NCBI GenBank assembly: GCA_026014815.1
Contig: JAOZHP010000146.1
Location: forward strand, 1-35,623
Length of the DNA stretch: 35,623 bases
Source of the DNA: Candidatus Bathyarchaeota archaeon
Lineage (GTDB): Archaea > Thermoproteota > Bathyarchaeia > TCS64
Direction: 5' to 3'
Both the position numbers and the translations under genes were made by a program. The notes below the pieces were generated by a model, which searched no databases, was not told the DNA's origin, and was given only the letters and a program-made list of their open reading frames with translations. This document shows, piece by piece, positions 15,602 to 23,170 of this stretch (the stretch's first letter is position 1; every line of letters begins with the position of its first letter).

Positions 15602-17199
15602 TAGTTAAGCACCTCCTCAATATTCTCGACCGTAATCTCCTCAATGGCCGCCTTAAGACGCGCACTGAATGGTGAGCCACGGTCATCTTCCAAGGCGTGG
15701 GTGTACTCCTCAAGCTTCTCTGTAACACCCTCGTCGCCCAACCCAAGAGCCTCCGCAACATATAGGCCTGCTAATCCTCCCTCAAGCATAGCTGTTGTTG
15801 CCTCCTCGATACTACCGCAATCACCCGCGATATACGCGTTCTTGGCGAAACGGTACGTCTTGTCTCTTACAGGAACTACGCCTCCGAGGATGCCGTTGTT
15901 CACCATCTTGGGGTTGAACAGTTGCACCAAGTCGTAGGCTGGGCTGAGCCCTACACCGATGCAGACGAAGTCACAGTCCACCTTAAACTCTGAGCCCTTT
16001 ACTGGTGAGTAGTCGGTGTTGAGCTTTGTCATGATGGCGCCCTTCACCTCGTTGCTGCCTAGAGCCTTCACGATGGTGTGCCTCGTGACGATAGGGACGC
16101 CGTGCCTCTGTATCTTTGCTGCGTGAACGTGGTATCCCCTTACTCTTCTGAAGCTAGGGGCGTATACGCCGGCGACCTCTATACCCGCTTGGATGAGGTG
16201 GTAGGCCACCATTAGCGCCACGTTTCCTGTTCCAATGAGTATGCCTCTGTTCCCTGGCTTGACGCCGAACACGTTGAGGAGTGTCTGGACTCCCCCCGCG
16301 CCGTAGACACCGGGTAGATCGTTGTTATCGAAAGTAACAGTCTTCTCGTACGCCCCAGTTGCGACGAGGTACTTCTTCGCCTTCACTTTAACCGTGGCGT
16401 TTCCTGGGCGCTTCATTAACATGACATTTTCCTCTGGATAATACCCGACTGCGCTTGTCTCGGTTAACACCTTAACGTTTGGTAGCTGTGCGAGTTCGGC
16501 TATCATCTCCTCTCCTAGTTTGAAGCCACGTTTACCGGCGGCGTATTTGACGTCGCTGAAGAATGTGTGAGTCTGCTTTACTAACTGGCCGCCGAGCGTA
16601 TCCTTGTCATCGATTATGATGATGTTTGCGCCTCTCTGACCTGCCTCTATTGCAGCCTGCATCCCTGCTGGGCCACCGCCCACTACTAGGAAGTCTGTCT
16701 CAAGTGTTCCTTCTCTTCCCATGGTTTTTGGGGCTGGTTCGGGAAGAGTCTTCTTGAATGCACCGAGACCCGTGAGTTGCCGCATAATCAGCATGGCTGG
16801 CTTATAGATTAGACCGGGTTTTGTCATTAGCCTCATGTAAACCGCCGGTGGCAGCTTCATCAGGTTAAGTATTGGGTTCAGATAGTCTGCAGGGTATTTT
16901 TGTCGCTTAATCTGCATCCCGTCTTTACACATAACAATGCATGTTCTGACGTTGGGTACCCCGTCCACTTCCATCATGCACGCTGAGCATCGACCTATAG
17001 CGCAGAAGAATCCCCTTGGTCTGCGGTACTTGATACTCTTGCTAAACTCCCTGAGACCGTTCGCGTAGAGAGCCGCTGCGACTGTTTCGCTCTCGAACGC
17101 CTTCATGGGGTTTCCATCGAGATATATTGTAATCTCTTTTCCTCTTTCGAACTCTAGGATGGGATGTTCGTAAATTCTCCAATCTACCATTGCACTCAT
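15601..17199 (-). CDS. 2Fe-2S/FAD alpha subunit of amino-acid dehydrogenase, 532 aa
   Basis: This electron-accepting subunit carries FAD and iron-sulfur. Residues 15-100 are a Fer2_4-type 2Fe-2S domain (FFCAIGRCSACMMEVDG, then RTC). A pyridine-nucleotide disulfide reductase-type domain follows, with LVVGGGPAGMQAAIEAGQRG near residue 172, a second nucleotide loop GILIGTGNVALMVAYHL near 307 and NAYIAGDCGSIEEA near 462. This is the layout of sarcosine-oxidase-alpha/HcnB/octopine-dehydrogenase relatives and of the alpha subunit of archaeal L-proline dehydrogenase. It lies four bases after the BFD-type gene. Confidence 0.88.
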   Translation of the reverse strand: MSAMVDWRIYEHPILEFERGKEITIYLDGNPMKAFESETVAAALYANGLREFSKSIKYRRPRGFFCAIGRCSACMMEVDGVPNVRTCIVMCKDGMQIKRQKYPADYLNPILNLMKLPPAVYMRLMTKPGLIYKPAMLIMRQLTGLGAFKKTLPEPAPKTMGREGTLETDFLVVGGGPAGMQAAIEAGQRGANIIIIDDKDTLGGQLVKQTHTFFSDVKYAAGKRGFKLGEEMIAELAQLPNVKVLTETSAVGYYPEENVMLMKRPGNATVKVKAKKYLVATGAYEKTVTFDNNDLPGVYGAGGVQTLLNVFGVKPGNRGILIGTGNVALMVAYHLIQAGIEVAGVYAPSFRRVRGYHVHAAKIQRHGVPIVTRHTIVKALGSNEVKGAIMTKLNTDYSPVKGSEFKVDCDFVCIGVGLSPAYDLVQLFNPKMVNNGILGGVVPVRDKTYRFAKNAYIAGDCGSIEEATTAMLEGGLAGLYVAEALGLGDEGVTEKLEEYTHALEDDRGSPFSARLKAAIEEITVENIEEVLN

Positions 17200-17203
17200 G
17201 CCC

Positions 17204-17467
17204 CTATTCCTTATTCTTTGTGACGAGGCTTCCGAGGGTTATAGGGTCTATTGGAGACCTGATCCTTGTCGTCTGTTCAACGTTTTTTCCCGTCATTTCT
17301 CGGAGGATTCCCATCGTTATGGATAAGCAGGTTTTTCCTTGACAGTGACCCGTTGTTACGCCTGTGATCCTTTTCAGCGTCTCCAAGTCGTCGTAGCCTG
17401 TTTCGATGGCTGCCCTGATGTCAGACTCAGTTACATCGTGACAGCGGCAAACAATCTTTTTTACCAT
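17204..17467 (-). CDS. BFD-like [2Fe-2S] protein, 87 aa
   Basis: This is a small bacterioferritin-associated-ferredoxin-type domain with four Cys: VCRCHDVTESDI near residue 7 and GHCQGKTCLSI near residue 42. In related oxidases this domain is fused to, or encoded beside, the FAD alpha subunit and relays electrons. It is the first gene of the four-gene operon (17467 down to 13973). No other gene lies within 230 bases upstream, so the operon promoter should be in 17470-17600, where AT-rich sequence is present but I cannot point to a clear TATA box. Confidence 0.88.
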   Translation of the reverse strand: MVKKIVCRCHDVTESDIRAAIETGYDDLETLKRITGVTTGHCQGKTCLSITMGILREMTGKNVEQTTRIRSPIDPITLGSLVTKNKE

Positions 17468-17700
17468 TTTATATTAACTCCAGATCGTTCGTGAGCCACA
17501 TATAAGGCGTCCCGCTCCTTTCATGAGGGATTCCAGCTTGACTGATGACTTGCCTTTATTCATGTATTCACCCACGACGAAACGAATCTCATTAATGAGT
17601 AATAGCAATTTATAAAACTGAGTATTTACGTGGTGAAAAAATATAGTGAGAGGTATTTATTATAGAAAAATGTAGACACTTAATATTCGAGTTAGAGTGT

Positions 17701-18165
17701 TTACGTCCATAACCCCGGTGCGTCGCCCCAGATAGCATCCCACCAGTCTCCCCCCGTAACCGTCTCGCCCTTCACCAGAATCTCAAGCAAAGTCTTCAAT
17801 AACTTGTGGTGCCTGCGCTCATCCATGAGAATGGCATTCAATAATAGTGCCACTTTCTCGTTCTCCACTGATGGAAGCCTGACCTCCAGCTGCTTGATGA
17901 CGGTTTCCTCCATCTTGATGTGACTCTCGATTACGGTCTTCTGGATCTCTAACTGCTTCTCGCTTAGAGCAGCGCTAGACCGGGTAAGAAGGGCGATGGC
18001 TGAACGATACATCTCGGTGTGCTTGGAGGAATCAAGCGATACGCCGCGCAGTGCCATGGATACTGCCTCGTTGTCGATCTTCTCCAATGCATCCGAGACT
18101 GACCTCACTATCTGGTTCTCAAGGGAGATCTGATTTTCAAGAAACTTTAGCAGGTCATCAGACAT
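17701..18165 (-). CDS. Ferritin-like (rubrerythrin-type) helical protein, 154 aa
   Basis: This is a four-helix ferritin-like protein. Helix 1 carries a Glu in ISLENQIVRS, helix 2 has LDSSKHTEMY, helix 3 has KMEETVIKQLE and helix 4 has the ExxH-type DERRHHKLL. The helix 2 site lacks the usual Glu of ExxH (Ser is in its place), so a full di-iron centre is uncertain. The C-terminal tail is Trp/Gly-rich (GGDWWDAIWG), without the rubredoxin domain of true rubrerythrins. The role may be iron handling or peroxide defence, or structural. It is a single gene, followed at a distance by the dehydrogenase operon. Confidence 0.7.
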   Translation of the reverse strand: MSDDLLKFLENQISLENQIVRSVSDALEKIDNEAVSMALRGVSLDSSKHTEMYRSAIALLTRSSAALSEKQLEIQKTVIESHIKMEETVIKQLEVRLPSVENEKVALLLNAILMDERRHHKLLKTLLEILVKGETVTGGDWWDAIWGDAPGLWT

Positions 18166-18213
18166 TTCTACTTCAGATAAAACCTAGGAGGCAGAGGTAA
18201 TAAAGCTTCAAGA

Positions 18214-18954
18214 TTACTGTCGCTTCTTCCCCAGCACAGCCACATAGATCGCGAACTGGCTCTCACCGTCTATGCCCAAAGTAGCGTTCAAGTCGTCATC
18301 CTCGAACGCTGCTATTGCGCAGACCCCTGACCCAATTGTCTCCGCGCTGAGATACAGGTTTTGGCACACGTGCCCCGCATCAAGATGCATGTACCTGTAT
18401 CCTCTTTCACCGTACCTCCACATCATTCTGTAAGCTACGACGGTCCAGATGAAGGTGACAGCGCTACCAAGGATGAACCTCTGATTGTAACACGCCTGTG
18501 TAACCTTCTCCGCTACGTCCCCGCTGAAGTTAACCTCTTGGAGCTTGTGGTCGATTGCGAGGTACCTATACAACCCAGATTTCAGTCCTTTCACGTTGTT
18601 CACAAGCAGGTAAGTCTCGAAGCAATGCCTCGCACCAGCGCTTGGAACAGTTCTCAGGGTGGCGGGACGAGTTATAACCTCTTTAACTCCTTGAGTGCAC
18701 CAGAGTACGTGGCTAAGTTCAGCAAGGGACAACGCCTCCTTGCTGTACGCCCTTACGCTGACACGCCTGTTTATGGTGTCAGTCAAGTCAACCGCGGCGT
18801 AACCTGACTTTTTTGGGTCAGGCAGATCGATGATTGGTTTCCCTGGCTCAGCGGGTAGCTCCAACGGTGGCTGGGGTAGTCTTTTCACTTGATCTGATCT
18901 GTCTAGGTACTTGTACTTGGTTTTCTCCATGAACTCTTTTCCTTGACCTTCCAT
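18214..18954 (-). CDS. SagB-type nitroreductase-family oxidoreductase, 246 aa
   Basis: This is a flavin (FMN)-binding protein of the SagB/ThcOx branch. Evidence: the opening INRRVSVRAYSKEALSLAELSHVLW, VPSAGARHCFETYL, the RYMHLDAGHVCQNLYLSAE segment with its conserved His/Asp, and the end ATLGIDGESQFAIYVAVLG. SagB proteins oxidise azoline heterocycles in peptide natural products, but many archaeal members stand alone with unknown substrates. No precursor peptide or cyclodehydratase is visible here. The ATG start gives a short polar N-terminus with no signal peptide. Length is normal for the single-domain form. Confidence 0.88.
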   Translation of the reverse strand: MEGQGKEFMEKTKYKYLDRSDQVKRLPQPPLELPAEPGKPIIDLPDPKKSGYAAVDLTDTINRRVSVRAYSKEALSLAELSHVLWCTQGVKEVITRPATLRTVPSAGARHCFETYLLVNNVKGLKSGLYRYLAIDHKLQEVNFSGDVAEKVTQACYNQRFILGSAVTFIWTVVAYRMMWRYGERGYRYMHLDAGHVCQNLYLSAETIGSGVCAIAAFEDDDLNATLGIDGESQFAIYVAVLGKKRQ

Positions 18955-19021
18955 CAGTAAACCTCCAACAACGTATCACAGGTTTACCTGAGATAATATC
19001 ATTATCCATTCAGAGTTTTTA

Positions 19022-19054
19022 CTTATTGAAATAAGAATAAAAAAAAATAAAAAA
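19022..19054 (-). terminator. U-rich terminator of glutamate dehydrogenase gene
   Basis: Right after the TAA at 19057, the minus strand has long T runs (six T, A, nine T), a strong archaeal oligo-U terminator. Confidence 0.6.
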
Positions 19055-19056
19055 GG

Positions 19057-20403
19057 TTAGGCAGCGTAGCCCATGGCTACCATTGCCTTAGCTACCTTGA
19101 GGAAGCCCGCAATGTTTGCGCCGATTACGTAGTTTCCGGGCTTGCCGACTTCCTTCGCTGTATCATAGGCATTCTTGTGAATGTTCACCATGATACCGTG
19201 GAGCTTCTGGTCAACCTCCTCGCGGCTCCAGAATAGCCTTCCGCTGTTCTGGCTCATCTCGAGACCGCTGGTAGATACACCGCCTGCGTTGCTAGCCTTA
19301 CCTGGAGCGAAGAGCACGCCTTTCTCGATCAGAAGGGTCACTGCGTCAGGTGTGGTTGGCATGTTTGCGCCTTCGGCTACAGCGATAACGCCGCTGCTAA
19401 TTAGTGCTTCAGCGTCTTTCTTGTCTAGCTCGTTCTGAGTTGCGCATGGGAGCGCAATGTCTCCGCCGAATTGCCAGACACGTCCACCCTTGACGTATTC
19501 TAGATTGTACTTTTCAGCGAACTCGCTGATCCTGCCCCTCTTCACGTTCTTGAGCTCCATGACGTATTCCCACTGCTCCTCGGTCATACCATCAGGAATG
19601 TGAGCCGCGCCGCTGGAGTCGCTCATGCTTGCTACTTTTGCGCCTAGCTGCATTGCCTTCTGGGCTGCGTATTGTGCTACGTTTCCGCTTCCACTGATGA
19701 GAACCTTCTTGCCCTTGAAGGTATCACCCTTGGTCTTCAGCATCTCCTGAGCAAAGTAGACGTCACCGTAACCAGTGGCTTCAGGTCGGATCAGGGAACC
19801 GCCCCAACCCTGACCTTTTCCAGTAAGAACACCAGTGCCATGAAGGTTGGTGATCTTCCTGTATGCCGCGTACATGTAGCCTATCTCTCGGGCACCAACA
19901 CCGATGTCACCCGCGGGAACGTCAGTGAATTGGCCGATGTGCCTGTACATCTCAGACATGAAGCTGTGGCAGAAATTCTCTACTTCTCCGTCTGTCTTGC
20001 CCTTAGGGTCGAAGTCGGAGCCGCCTTTACCGCCGCCCATTGGGAGGGTGGTTAGGCTATTCTTGAATGTCTGCTCGAAGCCGAGGAACTTTAGTAGACC
20101 CAGTTTCACTGTGGGGTGGAACCTGAATCCTCCCTTGTAGGGACCGATGGCGCTGTTGTACTGTATTCTGTAGCCTCTGTTAATCTGGATCTCGTCGTTC
20201 TTGTCCTTCCAGGGTACACGGAACTGGATGATTCTCTCAGGCTCAACTATCCTTTCGAGAATCTTGTGCTCCTTGAACACCGGGTACTTTTGAATGACGG
20301 GTTCCAAAGTTTCAAGAACCTCAAGAGCTGCCTGATGGAACTCCTTCTGAAGGGGATCCTTGTCAAGAATGCTCTGATAAACACTTTCAATGTACTTATC
20401 CAT
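19057..20403 (-). CDS. gdhA: Glutamate dehydrogenase, bacterial hexameric type
   Basis: GdhA interconverts glutamate with 2-oxoglutarate plus ammonia using NAD(P). Motifs: GGFRFHPTVKLGLLKFLGFEQ, the catalytic-Lys loop LPMGGGKGGSDFDPKG (about residues 120-135), DVPAGDIGVGAREIGYMYAAYR, the nucleotide loop VLISGSGNVAQYAAQKAMQLG, and GKASNAGGVSTSGLEMSQN. At 448 aa and with these motifs it belongs to the bacterial/eukaryotic small GDH type rather than the roughly 420-aa thermophilic archaeal type, which suggests transfer. GGTGA lies six bases before the ATG. The four-gene amino-acid dehydrogenase nearby makes a catabolic role likely. Confidence 0.96.
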   Translation of the reverse strand: MDKYIESVYQSILDKDPLQKEFHQAALEVLETLEPVIQKYPVFKEHKILERIVEPERIIQFRVPWKDKNDEIQINRGYRIQYNSAIGPYKGGFRFHPTVKLGLLKFLGFEQTFKNSLTTLPMGGGKGGSDFDPKGKTDGEVENFCHSFMSEMYRHIGQFTDVPAGDIGVGAREIGYMYAAYRKITNLHGTGVLTGKGQGWGGSLIRPEATGYGDVYFAQEMLKTKGDTFKGKKVLISGSGNVAQYAAQKAMQLGAKVASMSDSSGAAHIPDGMTEEQWEYVMELKNVKRGRISEFAEKYNLEYVKGGRVWQFGGDIALPCATQNELDKKDAEALISSGVIAVAEGANMPTTPDAVTLLIEKGVLFAPGKASNAGGVSTSGLEMSQNSGRLFWSREEVDQKLHGIMVNIHKNAYDTAKEVGKPGNYVIGANIAGFLKVAKAMVAMGYAA

Positions 20404-20440
20404 AGAACTTCACCTATGTGTCGGGTGAAGAGACTCAGGG

Positions 20441-20458
20441 TGAATATTTATTTCTTTG
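20441..20458 (-). promoter_or_regulatory. Likely promoter (BRE/TATA) of gdhA
   Basis: On the minus strand, CAAAGAAATAAATATTCA gives a purine-rich BRE followed by a TATA-like AATAAATATT about 45 bases before the ATG. This leaves a 5' leader of about 20 bases containing the GGTGA ribosome site. Confidence 0.45.
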
Positions 20459-20653
20459 GAGAATATTGGCTATCTAGTAAATACTATAATTAGTTATGAG
20501 TTTTAATAACAATAAAAATGGATAAATTTGACCAAAAAGGGCTTAACGATGGACATTCATCCATGAAAGCACGGTTCATATTAACAGGCACAACTTTTCT
20601 TTCAAAACTATCCTCGACTAATACGTGAAACTGCACAGCTCACGACTACACGT

Positions 20654-21772
20654 TTAGGAATGCGACTTATGTATCTGAGTCTCCATCTCTACCAGCGCAG
20701 TAGTGAACTGGTTGACTGTAGATCCATCTGACTCCAGCAACTTTATGGGATTCTTGACGCCAGCTACTTTGAAGAACTCATTGATGATGTGTACCTGACT
20801 CCTGCTGCGCTCTATACCCTTCATGAAGCGGCACTCATCCTTTAGGCAGCCAATAAGCATGACTCCGTTGGCTCCCTTCCTCACCGCGTTAGCCACATTC
20901 ATTAGACTAAGGTCGCTCATGCAGTTCACGTAGACAGGTATGAAACCGCTGCTGTACGTCTCACCGCTCAGCCCCGCGGCGTCAAGCAGGGAGTATCCAC
21001 TATGATCACACACGAAGCCAATGATGACTGACATGTCCTCTGGTCTTACATTCAGGATTGCCTTTACTTGGGCCTCGATGATGTCGTACCCGAAGTTGGA
21101 GGCTTCAATGGCCCGCGTGGGGCAGCTTGAGACGCAGAGGCCGCAGCTCTGGCAGAGCTCAACTTTGAACTCGGGGTACTCGCCTTCAGGGATGGTTATC
21201 GCCTCGTATGGGCATACGGTCATGCAGATACCGCATTTACCGCAGATATCTTGATTCACCTCTGGGTGGTTGACCTTCTTCTCCACGATTTGGATTAGGG
21301 TATCTTGACCTGCTTGCTCTGAGGAAGATATTGAGTTTGCTTCTACAGGTGCCTCCTGATACTCTTCAATTGTAATCGTCTCCATGGGTTCAATTATTAG
21401 GGCCTTGGTGATCACGGCGTTCAGTAGCATCTTGGCTTTCTCCGTGGCCCCAGCTATATCCTGGTGGACTAATGCAAGCTGTTCCCTAGCGTTAACTATC
21501 ACGAGATTATCAGGGTCTAACCCTGATTCCTTTAAGACGGCTTCAAGGGGAGCCTGACAAACGGAACGAGTGCACGCAAAGGCTACCACCTTCTTGCCGC
21601 CACCTGTCATGGCTTCCTTGAGTTCCTCCTTCACGTCCGGTGCGCATGCTGTGTTAGTTGTGAGTATCTCGCTGACCCCATCTACACCTCTTATGAATGC
21701 CTTGATCTCCTCTAGATCCAGTCTCTCGTTGAGGGTTCCCTCGCATGTGCAGAAGAGTACCTGTACTGATAT
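20654..21772 (-). CDS. HdrA N-domain / ferredoxin / MvhD fusion, 372 aa, apparent ATA start
   Basis: This is an electron-transfer adaptor of the hydrogenase operon. Residues 1-130 match the N-terminal domain of heterodisulfide reductase HdrA (LFCTCEGTLNERLDLEEI, TACAPD, VVAFACTRSVC, VNAREQLALVHQD). Residues 165-230 hold two 4Fe-4S motifs (CGKCGICMTVCP, CQSCGLCVSSCP). The C-terminal 140 residues are MvhD-like (IGFVCDHSGYSLLDAAGLSG, VNCMSDL, GVMLIGCLKDECRF). The FAD domain of full HdrA is missing. HdrA homology begins directly after the TAG of the large-subunit gene, in the same frame, and no ATG, GTG or TTG occurs before GTG 21634, which would delete 46 conserved residues. AAGGAGGT lies seven bases before the ATA at 21772, so ATA is the likely start. 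A sequencing error (ATG read as ATA) or stop read-through are alternatives. Confidence 0.85.
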   Translation of the reverse strand: MSVQVLFCTCEGTLNERLDLEEIKAFIRGVDGVSEILTTNTACAPDVKEELKEAMTGGGKKVVAFACTRSVCQAPLEAVLKESGLDPDNLVIVNAREQLALVHQDIAGATEKAKMLLNAVITKALIIEPMETITIEEYQEAPVEANSISSSEQAGQDTLIQIVEKKVNHPEVNQDICGKCGICMTVCPYEAITIPEGEYPEFKVELCQSCGLCVSSCPTRAIEASNFGYDIIEAQVKAILNVRPEDMSVIIGFVCDHSGYSLLDAAGLSGETYSSGFIPVYVNCMSDLSLMNVANAVRKGANGVMLIGCLKDECRFMKGIERSRSQVHIINEFFKVAGVKNPIKLLESDGSTVNQFTTALVEMETQIHKSHS

Positions 21773-23170
21773 CTATTGAACCTCCTTCACCTCAACCATG
21801 CCTCCATCATCTACCAAGTCCACCATGTGGACGCCGCAGCTGGTGCACGGATCATAGGCACGGACAATCTTCTCAAGTCTCCAGCAGGCATCAGCCCGCG
21901 TAGCGGGGTCAGCCAACTCAGAGGCGTAATGCTCTGCATTCGCGTAGAGGTCTTGTTGGATTAAAGGATGGTTGAATGTAGTAGGAGCGATGATGTTGCT
22001 ATACCTGACTAGGCCGTTGTCGTCGATGACGTAATGATGAATAAGCACTCCACCCGGTGCCTCGATGAAGGCTGCGCCCTCACCAGATTTAGACTTAACA
22101 GGAACCCTGATGTCTTCCCGTAGGATGCTGGGGTCCTCAAGCAGGGAGAGCACCTCCTCTTGAGCCGCGATGAGTTCAGAGATACGAGCTAGATTAAACG
22201 CCTGTACCTGATGGCATGTTCGCGAGAACAGTTTAAGGTACCTTTCCGTGTACTCTCTGGCTAAGGGAAAATGAATCTGATTGACGATGTTTAGCCTTGC
22301 AAGGGGGCCGACACGCAGTAAACCGCCTACTCCCTCGGGCTTATAGTATGGCACCTTGGCGCTGCTGTGTTCCCACACCGCCTCCCTGATGTACTTGGAG
22401 TATTCTGAGGGGTGGAACCGCGCCAGCTCCTTTCCTGTGAACCCAATGATACACGGTTCACCGTTGTAGATGTCCCTCTCATTTTGTTTTCCATTGACTA
22501 GAGCCATGTAGTTTGTCTCCGTCGCGGGGAACTGAGATACGTCAAGTGCATCGTTCTCGTATAGATCATACACAAAGTCAGCGTATACTCTGATTTCTTC
22601 AAGGACCTCACGGCCTGCCTCGACGAGTTCGTTCCTGCGTTGTTCTTTCAGTTGAAGCGTCTGGCCTCCCGGTATTGAGGTTACCACGTGAATTATCCTG
22701 CCGCCTGTGGCTTGAATCACCTTATTTCCGTATGCATGAATCTTGAGGGCAGTCTTCCCCACGTCGGGGTACCGGTTCATGATGGCGGTGAAGCTTCTAT
22801 CCATACTTGGAAGACCAATAATATCAGGGATGGCATGGAAGGCGCCATGGATGCTATGGCTCGTCAGAATACCACCCGCATTCATTAGGCGACGCAGCTT
22901 GACAGCTGTTTCCGGTGGCGTTACATCCCACGCGTCCTCTATCGCCTTCACCGAGGCGAGGTGGTGGCTCACGCTGCAGACACCACAGATTCGCTGGGCT
23001 ATCCTAGGAGCCTCCTCGGCTCTTTTACCCTTTAGGAGGTACTCGAAGAATCTTGGCGCAGTTGTTACCTGGAACTTGAGGTCGTGGAGATGGTTGTCCT
23101 TTATCTCCACCTTGATTTTGCCCATACCGTTGATATGTGTGAGGGGATCGATCTCGATTTTCTTGGTCAT
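21773..23170 (-). CDS. mvhA: [NiFe]-hydrogenase large subunit, Mvh type
   Basis: This is the catalytic subunit of a group 3 [NiFe]-hydrogenase. Both nickel-binding motifs are present: RICGVCSVSHHLASV near residue 60 and the C-terminal DPCTSCGVH near residue 445, followed by a 17-residue tail (MVDLVDDGGMVEVKEVQ) that should be removed by a maturation endopeptidase after the His. At 465 aa it is typical of F420-non-reducing MvhA. The gene abuts the stop of the small-subunit gene and ends with TAG directly before the HdrA/MvhD gene. No maturation genes (hyp) are in the window. The likely role is H2 oxidation or production coupled to Hdr-type partners in the cytoplasm. Confidence 0.94.
   Translation of the reverse strand: MTKKIEIDPLTHINGMGKIKVEIKDNHLHDLKFQVTTAPRFFEYLLKGKRAEEAPRIAQRICGVCSVSHHLASVKAIEDAWDVTPPETAVKLRRLMNAGGILTSHSIHGAFHAIPDIIGLPSMDRSFTAIMNRYPDVGKTALKIHAYGNKVIQATGGRIIHVVTSIPGGQTLQLKEQRRNELVEAGREVLEEIRVYADFVYDLYENDALDVSQFPATETNYMALVNGKQNERDIYNGEPCIIGFTGKELARFHPSEYSKYIREAVWEHSSAKVPYYKPEGVGGLLRVGPLARLNIVNQIHFPLAREYTERYLKLFSRTCHQVQAFNLARISELIAAQEEVLSLLEDPSILREDIRVPVKSKSGEGAAFIEAPGGVLIHHYVIDDNGLVRYSNIIAPTTFNHPLIQQDLYANAEHYASELADPATRADACWRLEKIVRAYDPCTSCGVHMVDLVDDGGMVEVKEVQ
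21780..21787 (-). promoter_or_regulatory. Strong Shine-Dalgarno that places the start at ATA 21772
   Basis: On the minus strand the sequence is AAGGAGGT-TCAATAG-ATA: a full-length ribosome-binding site, seven bases of spacer that include the TAG of the large-subunit gene, then the ATA codon. No other start codon is near. Confidence 0.7.

Noticed and set aside
18214-18954. Peptide natural-product (azoline) cluster around the SagB-type enzyme.
   Set aside because: No YcaO, precursor peptide or transporter is seen within several kilobases.
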